DNA from: Coxiellaceae bacterium
GTDB taxonomy: Bacteria > Pseudomonadota > Gammaproteobacteria > GCA-013414725
Direction: 5' to 3'
DNA: 6,568 nucleotides
Assembly (NCBI GenBank): GCA_013414725.1
Contig: CP058706.1
Location: 1,207,295 to 1,213,862, forward strand
Of this stretch, positions 1 through 5,012 are shown piece after piece. The notes beneath the pieces were generated by a model. The model had not been told where the DNA came from, made no database searches, and was given only the letters and a program-made list of their open reading frames with translations. How positions within the stretch are numbered: the first letter of the stretch is position 1; each line of letters starts with the position of its first letter. The position numbers and the translations under genes are program-made.

Positions 1-588
1 TGCCGGTTTTTCCGGTAAATGGTCAATGATTTCTTGCAAAGTTGAGTTTGCTGCACCAGGGGTGACGAATACCCCTAGCACCAAAAGCTGCCCTTGGTCA
101 TTTTGATGCACAAAATGAATTTCAAGTGGGAAACTATGTTGTTGTATCTGGTTTTCACTGGGAGTGTGTAAGTGAAATTGCACTAAATGATATAAGACTC
201 CGTTATAGGTGGCGGATTCAAGGTGCTTGCTTTTGGGGAAGTTTAATTGAATCGTATGGCCATCATTAATAATAGTCTTGGTATGGCCAATGTACAGTTC
301 CGTATTTCCATCTTTTTCTATATTCATGGGTGTTGGTTCATAATGCAATAGTAAAGAATTGGCAACGGGTGTGGTTTTATTAGGGATATTGATGGGTGAT
401 TGTAATTGGCCAGTGGCACAGGTAGTAAAATTGGGTGATAGTTCTCCCCAGTAATCGGGCCCAGTCTTTCCTTCGTAACTCCAGCGAATTTTGGTGGTAT
501 TGTTTTCGGTTGCATAAGCGACGTCGATAAAAATATTCGAGCTAATTATTAAAGTGGGCAGCAAGAAGTACCAATATTTGATTGACAT
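1..588 (-). CDS. Alpha-class carbonic anhydrase, exported (C-terminus beyond the window)
   Basis: Zinc enzyme that interconverts CO2 and bicarbonate; the signal peptide places it in the periplasm. 196 codons are visible and the frame is still open at base 1; alpha enzymes are usually about 230-260 residues, so the C-terminal part is missing, including the conserved threonine near the active site. Residues 1-26 form a signal peptide ending AYA, with cleavage predicted before TEN. Family landmarks in order: WSYEGKTGPDYW (36-47), QSPINI (63-68), DGH (109-111, the histidine matching the proton-shuttle His64 of human CA II), QFHLHTPSEN (137-146) and LEIHFVH (155-161). The three zinc ligands should be H139, H141 and H158, with E145 as the conserved gatekeeper. 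The ATG is preceded by GGAGG at 7 nt, a strong ribosome site. It starts 19 bases after the stop of the upstream unknown ORF, so the two are probably co-transcribed. Family assignment is very secure; the physiological role is not shown. Confidence 0.95.
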   Translation of the reverse strand, partial: MSIKYWYFLLPTLIISSNIFIDVAYATENNTTKIRWSYEGKTGPDYWGELSPNFTTCATGQLQSPINIPNKTTPVANSLLLHYEPTPMNIEKDGNTELYIGHTKTIINDGHTIQLNFPKSKHLESATYNGVLYHLVQFHLHTPSENQIQQHSFPLEIHFVHQNDQGQLLVLGVFVTPGAANSTLQEIIDHLPEKPA

Positions 589-607
589 AGGATAGCCTCC
601 AGAGCGG

Positions 608-1018
608 TTAATTAAACTTATGCGTTGATTCCAATTCATTAAAATAACGCATTGCCTCTGGTAACTCAAATAATTCGGCAGCATGGTTAAGGAAATTCTC
701 TAATCTCTCTACAGTCAAACTTTCGCTGTTTTCACCTGAGTCTAGGGAATTAAGGCCCATACTACTACTGTGATTATCTGTGATTTGAAATTGGACTGAA
801 TCTTCTGGAGCCGAGTTGGTATTATTGATTAAGCTTAACTTCAAGTTAATTAACCCTTGGATAGCACAATTTTGCTGTTCATGCCCTGAGAAAACATAAC
901 CTTGAAGGATTGATTGTTGATAATAATGTTCAGCCGATCCTGTATTATTTTCCATGTGAAAATAATATTCTGCTATTTCAAAATTACCAAGAGGGAGATT
1001 GAAAATCGATAGAGTCAT
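608..1018 (-). CDS. C-terminal ORF of the broken unknown gene (136 aa)
   Basis: This is the longest uninterrupted piece of the locus and could be translated alone: its ATG overlaps the stop of the preceding frame as TAATG, a typical coupling arrangement. The nearest purine-rich sequence, GGAGAG, is about 13 bases away, rather far. Residues 1-63 are helical, with LPLGNFEIAEYYF and EHYYQQSILQGY reminiscent of TPR or Sel1 helices, though I cannot name the family. Residues about 65-100 are rich in Ser, Asn, Asp and Glu and probably disordered. The last 36 (ERLENFLNHAAELFELPEAM onward) are helical again. The preceding frame, readable from about 1165 to 1019, encodes a similar acidic and glutamine-rich helical piece (FQFEQLCQLLDSSQSQ), and one extra A at 1021-1025 would fuse the two. 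Confidence 0.45.
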   Translation of the reverse strand: MTLSIFNLPLGNFEIAEYYFHMENNTGSAEHYYQQSILQGYVFSGHEQQNCAIQGLINLKLSLINNTNSAPEDSVQFQITDNHSSSMGLNSLDSGENSESLTVERLENFLNHAAELFELPEAMRYFNELESTHKFN

Positions 1019-1193
1019 TATTTTTCTTCATTCTCTCCAAGGTGTTTGATAGAGAACAAACATTTAAAAAATTGAAAATATTGAGATTGAGAAGAATCCA
1101 ATAACTGACAAAGTTGTTCAAATTGAAACTCACGGTCAATTTCAGTATTATTATTTTTGATTTCTCATTTCGATTTCTAATGCCAGTATTTTT

Positions 1194-1514
1194 CTAATAA
1201 TGAATTATTGAGCGCCTTTTGAGGCTAGTTACTTTGGTATCAAAAGCTGACATAATATCTATTATTTCTAAATGATTAATTATTTCGGGATATGGCAGCT
1301 GCAGTATTTCGACTAATTCAATAATCGATTTCGATTCCAAAATTTTGCCGATGGCCCGTCGCAGGTGCCAAGTAAAAGTATAGAGATAAAATAATTGCAA
1401 ACAGGGAGCAGAAAGTAACAATGTCTTAGGCTGTTGCCAATGTGATGGGCTGTATTTGGGATGAGTATCGTTGTTCTCTGTTTGTAATTTTTCAGATAAA
1501 TCGGGTTTTTTCAA
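1194..1514 (-). CDS. Middle ORF of the broken unknown gene (106 aa from a TTG)
   Basis: The only start available near the overlap is TTG at 1514, with no Shine-Dalgarno sequence, and it lies inside the preceding ORF. It is better read as the continuation of that ORF. It contains a polar segment, then the hydrophobic LLLSAPCLQLFYLYTFTW, then amphipathic helices (AIGKILESKSIIELVEILQL). The last residues, RRSIIHY, look like out-of-frame noise: with one A added at 1217-1220 the protein runs on as KKALNNSLLEK. No family is recognised. Confidence 0.35.
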   Translation of the reverse strand: MKKPDLSEKLQTENNDTHPKYSPSHWQQPKTLLLSAPCLQLFYLYTFTWHLRRAIGKILESKSIIELVEILQLPYPEIINHLEIIDIMSAFDTKVTSLKRRSIIHY

Positions 1515-1689
1515 GCGCGTCCAATAGCGTAATAAAGTCCTTAAAATTAGGTGATACGGTATTGGGCGCTTTTAATGCAGCCATCCGATAACCAATCAAA
1601 CAACAATTGATGATGTCTGTGAGTTTTGCATTTTGGTGATATAGTTTATTCAATGTGTCCAAATGTGAATGGAGAGATTGTAAGTCCAT
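1492..1689 (-). CDS. N-terminal ORF of the broken unknown gene (65 aa as it stands)
   Basis: As written, this frame gives 65 residues starting MDLQSLHSHLDTL and ending ALEKTRFI. The start is good: ATG with AAGGA seven bases upstream and a candidate promoter about 50-75 bases upstream. The product is helical with two cysteines (INCCLIGYRM) and has no signal peptide or known motif. It ends just after a six-A run at 1506-1511; removing one A joins it to the next frame, as ALE-KPDLSEKL. It is therefore probably the beginning of a longer protein rather than a complete one. Confidence 0.45.
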   Translation of the reverse strand: MDLQSLHSHLDTLNKLYHQNAKLTDIINCCLIGYRMAALKAPNTVSPNFKDFITLLDALEKTRFI

Positions 1690-1737
1690 TTGTAATTCCT
1701 TTTAATTGTTATGATTTGAGAATTTTGAAAGACGTCT

Positions 1738-1765
1738 AGTCTACTACAAACAAGAACTTTGTAAA
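1738..1765 (-). promoter_or_regulatory. Candidate promoter of the unknown gene / carbonic anhydrase unit
   Basis: On the minus strand, TTTACA (1765-1760) and TAGACT (1743-1738) are separated by 16 bases; they match the sigma-70 boxes at 5 of 6 and 4 of 6 positions. The start codon at 1689 would follow about 40 bases after the predicted transcription start. It lies in the 142-base gap after the restored DUF2490 stop, where no other gene is seen. Confidence 0.35.
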
Positions 1766-1831
1766 GTCGTTCAATTTGTACTCATTATATGCTCATCATA
1801 GAATACGAATGATCTCAAATCATATAAAACA

Positions 1832-2539
1832 TTAAAAAATCAAATTCATATTTACATACAGAATATGGTCTAATTTATCGGGTGATTCGAAAGTAAGACG
1901 GCTTAAATAACCGATTTGTAAATTCGTTTTTTAATTACGGGGATTTCAATGCCGGCAAAAATACGGTTTTGGTCAATAAAACGATTAGTAGTCCAATCAG
2001 TGGGTTTTACGGTAAAAAATATTTCATCATAAATAATCGGTGTGAGTTTATTGGCTATTTTTCGGGAATCGCCAGGTAAAGCGTTCCCGTAAACGCAATC
2101 CCCAAACTTGTCGGTCGACATCTTTTCGTTCTTCAAAACGTGACCTGATAGTGAAATTTGAATGTTGCGTAAACGGAGACCAAATGAATTGTTGCCAAAG
2201 ACGTTGTTCTTGTTGACTGGCATCATCGTCGGAAGAATTATTGCGGCCTATCCAGTTATAACCTATCCAGCCGCTGAGGTTTGGATTCAATTGGCGACCT
2301 AGACCGATTTCAGTGCGAGTTTCAGCATAAGTGCCTTCGGTGATGTTGTAACGTGCTTGGGCGGCGGCATCAAATAAAAATGGCAACGTTGTCGATGCAT
2401 CATTGAGGATATTAATTCCTGACCATACAAAAGCATTTTGGTCTATCTCAGCATGGGCAAGATAACAATAAAACAGTGATAAACAACAGAAAAGAATATT
2501 TTTGCCTTTCCCTAGGCAAATAGCAATGGTTTGTTTCAT
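1832..2539 (-). pseudogene. DUF2490-family outer-membrane-like protein, two frameshifts
   Basis: DUF2490 proteins are exported, predicted beta-barrel proteins of unknown function. The start is ATG at 2539 with AAGGA five bases upstream; an earlier in-frame ATG at 2629 lacks a ribosome site and would put about 30 residues before the signal peptide. Residues 1-30 are a signal peptide ending AHA. The body alternates as barrel strands do: FVWSGINIL, YAETRTEIGLGRQL, SGWIGYNW, WGLRLRERFTWRF. The frame breaks at an A5 run (2058-2062 on the plus strand as T5; one base too many) and again at an A6 run (1927-1932; one too few). Between and after the breaks the family C-terminus is still readable: IIYDEIFF, DQNRIFAGIEIPV, LQIGYLSRL, ending YVNMNLIF at the TAA at 1832. 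The corrections cancel, giving 235 residues, a normal length. It is divergent from the small membrane protein at 2685. Either recent inactivation or sequence errors; the family call is good. Confidence 0.8.
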
Positions 2540-2572
2540 GGTGTCCTTACAAAAACAGCTTTTATTAAGGCA

Positions 2573-2602
2573 ACTATCTCTGATATTCACTAGGCTGGCA
2601 AG
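2573..2602 (-). promoter_or_regulatory. Promoter of the DUF2490 gene, sharing a 30-nt element with the transporter gene
   Basis: Minus-strand TTGCCA (2601-2596) and GATAGT (2578-2573) are 17 bases apart, matching sigma-70 boxes at 5 of 6 and 4 of 6. Transcription would start about 27 bases before the ATG. The element CTTGCCA-N8-AATATCA-N2-GATANT occurs with identical spacing upstream of the transporter gene (3726-3755). The conserved AATATCA within the spacer is not part of a standard promoter, so a regulator may recognise it. Confidence 0.5.
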
Positions 2603-2684
2603 ATTTTTGCCGCGAAATGTATTTGGCAAATTGTGCTATATAAATAATGTGTCTGTGCAATGGCTATTAAAGGGAGTGTTTGCT

Positions 2685-2861
2685 ATGTCATTGATTTATA
2701 TCATTCTTATTCTAGTGATTATTGGGGTCTTGTTGTGGTTGATTAATACTTATATACCCATGGCTCGTTCTATTAAGACTATTCTGAATATTGTTGTGAT
2801 TGTGGCTGTCATTTTGTGGCTTTTGTCTGTATTTGGCGTGATTGCCCAGTTAAATCTATAA
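2685..2861 (+). CDS. Thivi_2564-type small inner-membrane protein, 58 aa
   Basis: A complete 58-residue protein that is nearly all membrane: helix one about residues 3-21 (IYIILILVIIGVLLWLI), a short loop NTYIPMARSIK, and helix two about 32-55 (ILNIVVIVAVILWLLSVFGV). The INxYIPM...IKxILNIVV core between the helices is the signature I associate with the Thivi_2564 family, whose function is unknown. The ATG at 2685 has AGGGAG eight bases upstream; the frame is open further upstream, but that extension has no ribosome site and overlaps the divergent DUF2490 gene. Its TAA abuts the stop of the convergent transporter gene, the two CDSs overlapping by 6 nt. No promoter with good boxes is visible. 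Confidence 0.85.
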   Translation: MSLIYIILILVIIGVLLWLINTYIPMARSIKTILNIVVIVAVILWLLSVFGVIAQLNL

Positions 2862-3683
2862 GCTAGGATTTTTGGGAAAGAGAAATTGCAGCTCAAATCG
2901 TAGTGTCCAATTTGGGCCAAACTGTTTGGGGGAAGCGGCGTAATCGAAAGCTTGGATTTGCGTATTAATGCCCATGGTTCTATTAATACGGAATATTTTG
3001 CCTATTCCCCGCCGACAGGCACTGTCCAACGATTGTCGGGTTGTGCTTCCCAGTCAGCGGTGATCACAGGTGAGGAGACGAGATACCAGCCATTGGTGAT
3101 ATTAAAGTTAACAAAGGTTTGTAATACGCCTAAATTCACAGTCCGCCGGTCTTTGTCGCCGGCAAATGACCAAAAATTATTAGCAATAGCTGCAAACACC
3201 CAACGCCCTGGCATGGCTACTAGTACGACCTCAGGCCCTGCGCTCCATTTGCCGGCACCGAGGACTTGATTGGTTGCTGTGGGTATGGACACGGTTGGGC
3301 CAGCTGCCCAGAAAGTTGCCACCTTTGAAGCGCGGCCCGATTAAGACGGCTGGAATTATATCACCTAAACCATCCGTATAACCCTCAGGGTGAAGCAAAT
3401 CCGGTTGCACGATATAGGGGATGATAGTTCTTGAATAAATCGTCCAGTTTGGATTGAGATTAAACGGCAGCAGTGGTTGGGCATAGAGTATGTCTTGCGT
3501 CCGATTATATTTGCCTAGGCCGTAATTGGTGTTATTTTGAAAAGGCAGGCTAATTAAATCAGCAATCGGGTTTTGCACCATTTTGGCAAAGTTTTCATCA
3601 ACAACGCTCAGTTCAGCCATTGCGCTCATGGTAACGAAGCACAACACTATACAGCTCAATTTGATCAAGTAAGGCCATCGCAC
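2856..3683 (-). pseudogene. Neuromedin-U-like outer-membrane transporter family protein, two frameshifts
   Basis: This belongs to the bacterial transporter-like proteins often labelled neuromedin U, predicted exported beta-barrels related to the phenol-degradation MetA type; the substrate is unknown. I choose GTG at 3683 because AAGGAG lies eight bases upstream; the GTG at 3692 is directly abutted by that Shine-Dalgarno. Residues 1-23 are a signal peptide ending AMA. Family landmarks: NPIADLISLPFQNNTNYG (38-55), TQDILYAQPLLPFNLN, TRTIIP-like SRTIIPYIVQPD, then PTAT, LGAGKWSAGP, NNFWSFAGD, QTFVNFNITNGWYL, WTVPVGGG, and the C-terminal LRFELQFLFPK. The frame breaks near 3310-3320 (one extra base, probably the T run of AACTTTCTG) and at 3007-3010 (G4 where G5 restores GGGIGKIF). 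With both corrected the protein is 275 residues, a normal length, ending at TAG 2856. Broken or mis-sequenced, but the family is clear. Confidence 0.85.
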
Positions 3684-3725
3684 CGAAACCACTCCTTGGC
3701 GCTATTATTATTAAGTACCCTTTAA

Positions 3726-3755
3726 AATATCCTTGATATTGTTGCCAATGGCAAG
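3726..3755 (-). promoter_or_regulatory. Promoter of the transporter gene, second copy of the shared 30-nt element
   Basis: Minus-strand TTGCCA (3754-3749) and GATATT (3731-3726) are 17 bases apart and lie about 43 bases before the GTG start. The 30 bases match the DUF2490 upstream element in the blocks CTTGCCA, AATATCA and GATA plus the final T (19 of 30), with all differences confined to the N8, N2 and one -10 position. The -35 box forms one arm of a 13-base palindrome, TTGCCA-A-TGGCAA (3742-3754). Confidence 0.5.
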
Positions 3756-3758
3756 TGA

Positions 3759-3787
3759 TTTTTATGACAAGCTTCAAGGCGTATAAT
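3759..3787 (+). promoter_or_regulatory. Promoter of the DUF488 gene
   Basis: A perfect TATAAT lies at 3782-3787, about 38 bases before the ATG at 3825. The -35 region 17 bases upstream, TTTTTA (3759-3764), is weak, so an activator or extra contacts may be needed. It is divergent from the transporter promoter only about 30 bases away, so one bound protein could affect both. Confidence 0.45.
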
Positions 3788-3824
3788 GCGATAAAGACAC
3801 ATTGTATCTTAATGGTGATTGCTT

Positions 3825-4333
3825 ATGCCGGTTCTTTATACTATTGGACATTCTAATCGTAGTTTGGCTGATTTCATTGCAATACTGCAAGCGCATGGCA
3901 TTACTCAGTTGGTTGATGTACGCACCATTCCAAAATCACGTCGATTGCCTTGGTTTAACGGCGATCAATTGCAAATTACTTTGCGCCAAATTCATATCCG
4001 CTATCAGCATATAGCAGAATTAGGCGGCTTACGTCACGCGCGTAAAGATTCGATTAATCAAGCGTGGCAAAACGCCAGTTTCCGTGGTTTTGCAGACTAT
4101 ATGCAAACACCTGCATTTTATACGGGTTTGAAGCACTTAAATCAGTTACTTAATCGACGTTATAAAACAGCAATTCTGTGTGCTGAAGCAGTGCCTTGGC
4201 GCTGTCATCGGTCTATGATTGCAGATGCTGAAGTAGTGCGTGGCATTAAAGTTTTCATATTCTCAGTGAGACACAAATTCGTCCGCATATACTCACCGAA
4301 TTTGCAGTGGTTAATCGTAACAAAAGCCTATAA
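3825..4333 (+). pseudogene. DUF488 family protein with one frameshift near the C-terminus
   Basis: DUF488 proteins are small cytoplasmic proteins of unknown biochemical function. Start ATG at 3825 (MPVLYTIGHSNRS) with a weak GGTGA six bases upstream; the TTG at 3819 is an unlikely alternative. Family features: YTIGHSNRSLADFI (5-18), LVDVRTIPKSRR (29-40), AELGGLR (64-70), and the conserved cysteine motif CAEAVPWRCHRSMIAD (119-134, with C119, E121, C127, H128, R129). After VVRGIKV the written frame turns into sequence unlike the family and runs to 4361. One added T in the T4 run at 4252-4255 instead gives FHILSETQIRPHILTEFAV, the expected C-terminus, ending at TAA 4331-4333 for 169 residues, normal for the family. 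As written it would be a 178-residue protein with an altered last 35 residues; the cysteine motif is unaffected, so it could keep some activity. Confidence 0.85.
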
Positions 4334-4336
4334 AAG

Positions 4337-4354
4337 TTTTTATCCAGATAAAAA
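4337..4354 (+). terminator. AT-only hairpin after the DUF488 gene, possible weak terminator
   Basis: TTTTTATC (4337-4344) and GATAAAAA (4347-4354) form a perfect 8-base inverted repeat with a 2-base gap, beginning 3 bases after the restored DUF488 stop. It has almost no G-C pairs and no long T tail on the plus strand, so it is not a classical intrinsic terminator; it lies between convergent DUF488 and ankyrin genes where one is expected. Its place just beyond 4333 mildly supports that stop over the one at 4361. Confidence 0.25.
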
Positions 4355-4397
4355 TCAATAAGTGTTCTGCATGAATTAAATGAAAAATACAGTATTG

Positions 4398-4694
4398 TTA
4401 CTGCTTTTCGCACCTTGTCGAATTAAAATAGAAATCATCTATTAGTAACAAAGCCATTTCTTCATGGCCACAGGATTTGGCGACATCATAGGGTGCTTCA
4501 CCATTGTCGTCCAATAGGTAAAGTTTTGCGCCTGCATCTATCAAGATTGCTGCAGCATGGATGGCATTATAAGCCGCTGCGAAATGGAGTGGTGTTAGCC
4601 CGTCATCCACTTTCATATTGGGATCGGTTCCTGCATTAAGTAGATCCTCAATAACGTCGGTGTTGTCATTAATGATGGCCTCAATGAGCTGCAT
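4398..4694 (-). CDS. Small ankyrin-repeat protein, 98 aa
   Basis: Ankyrin repeats are protein-binding modules; no partner can be named. The ATG at 4694 has AGGAGA about seven bases upstream, a strong ribosome site. Three repeats fill nearly the whole protein: a partial one at 1-30 (LIEAIINDNTDVIEDLLNAG, then TDPNM), a good one at 31-63 beginning DGLTPLHFAA and ending LIDAGAKLYLLDD, and a third at 64-87 beginning NGEAPYDVAK with GHEEMALLLID. The last eleven residues are a polar tail. There is no signal peptide or membrane segment, so it is cytoplasmic or exported by a route not visible here. The frame is intact. It is convergent with the DUF488 gene and divergent from the GGDEF gene, so it is probably a single-gene unit. 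Confidence 0.9.
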   Translation of the reverse strand: MQLIEAIINDNTDVIEDLLNAGTDPNMKVDDGLTPLHFAAAYNAIHAAAILIDAGAKLYLLDDNGEAPYDVAKSCGHEEMALLLIDDFYFNSTRCEKQ

Positions 4695-4935
4695 AGTTAT
4701 CTCTCCTGTTTAGAAATTGCCCCAGTTTTAATGGCACGCCGCATATCCTTTTGCCGGGTGCCATGCCCATCACAAGAACGCTAATAGTATGTTGGTTTGT
4801 AGCAGAGAAAACCCGTTCTAGTAAAAATTATGAGTTTGGAGCAGGGTGCAAAAATAAGTTTATTGAAGGATTTCTTTCCAGGTGAGGCTGGATGACCCTA
4901 TTTTGCCAGATTTTGCTTTTGGGGGACTTTGGTTG

Positions 4936-4965
4936 TTGTAATTGGATAGGGCTTTGTTGAATAAT
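4936..4965 (+). promoter_or_regulatory. Candidate promoter of the PAS-GGDEF gene
   Basis: TTGTAA (4936-4941) and AATAAT (4960-4965) are 18 bases apart, matching sigma-70 boxes at 4 of 6 and 5 of 6. Transcription would begin about 40 bases before the ATG at 5013. The -10 box overlaps the IS-end-like 15-mer. Confidence 0.3.
4950..4964 (+). repeat. 15-mer resembling an IS903-type terminal inverted repeat
   Basis: GGCTTTGTTGAATAA equals the first 15 bases of the 18-base terminal repeat I recall for IS903 (IS5 family). No second copy in inverted orientation, no target duplication and no transposase remnant are visible nearby. It could be a solo end left by a deleted element or chance. Confidence 0.25.
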
Positions 4966-5012
4966 GCTTTTATCAAGCGTAAAGGGACTGGCTAAAAATA
5001 CGGGGAAAAACA

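Larger units (their letters stand above)
608..1689 (-). pseudogene. Unrecognised gene broken by several single-base frameshifts
   Basis: I do not recognise this protein. Reading from the ATG at 1689 (AAGGA ribosome site, 7-nt spacing), the coding signal moves between frames at five short A runs (on the coding strand): 1506-1511 (one A too many), 1217-1220 (one missing), 1189-1193 (one missing), 1154-1158 (one too many) and 1021-1025 (one missing). Correcting all five gives one continuous 360-residue product ending at the TAA at 608. It would be mostly helical, with a hydrophobic patch near residues 85-105 (LLLSAPCLQLFYLYTFTW), a stretch GNFEIAEYYF resembling a TPR or Sel1 helix, a Ser/Asn/Glu-rich probably disordered linker, and a helical C-terminus. 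There is no signal peptide. Alternatively this is two to four small overlapping genes: a stop at 1177 and a TAATG stop-start at 1018 would fit that too. The carbonic anhydrase follows 19 bases downstream. The single-gene reading is my inference. Confidence 0.5.
4695..5012. other. 318-base gap without a convincing gene
   Basis: All frames on both strands are short. A minus-strand frame at 5022-4828 starts at GTG without a ribosome site and overlaps the GGDEF start; a plus-strand ATG near 4829 gives only 21 codons. Visible structures are a perfect 7-base inverted repeat, ATGGCAC (4731-4737) with GTGCCAT (4758-4764), in the leader of the ankyrin gene; an IS-end-like 15-mer at 4950-4964; and a candidate promoter for the GGDEF gene. 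The gap is unusually long for this otherwise compact window and may hold a decayed gene or insertion scar. Confidence 0.5.

Noticed and set aside
324..515. 63-codon minus-strand frame
   Set aside because: Lies wholly inside the carbonic anhydrase gene in another frame; no ribosome site and no family features.
1809..1823. ATGAT-CTCAA-ATCAT inverted repeat after the DUF2490 gene
   Set aside because: Five-pair AT-rich stem without a T tail; expected by chance in AT-rich intergenic DNA.
2623..2650. TTGGCA with a downstream TAATGT as promoter of the small membrane protein
   Set aside because: The -10 match is poor and the spacing is 16; other boxes nearby are no better, so no promoter is assigned.
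2952..3269. 105-codon plus-strand frame
   Set aside because: Antisense to the transporter gene, whose family residues are clear; low-complexity product without a ribosome site.
3802..4014. 70-codon plus-strand frame
   Set aside because: Overlaps the DUF488 gene in another frame; DUF488 motifs show which frame is real.
4390..4403. CAGTA-TTGT-TACTG hairpin followed on the minus strand by TATTTTT, as ankyrin terminator
   Set aside because: The stem is only five pairs and overlaps the stop codon; too weak to call.
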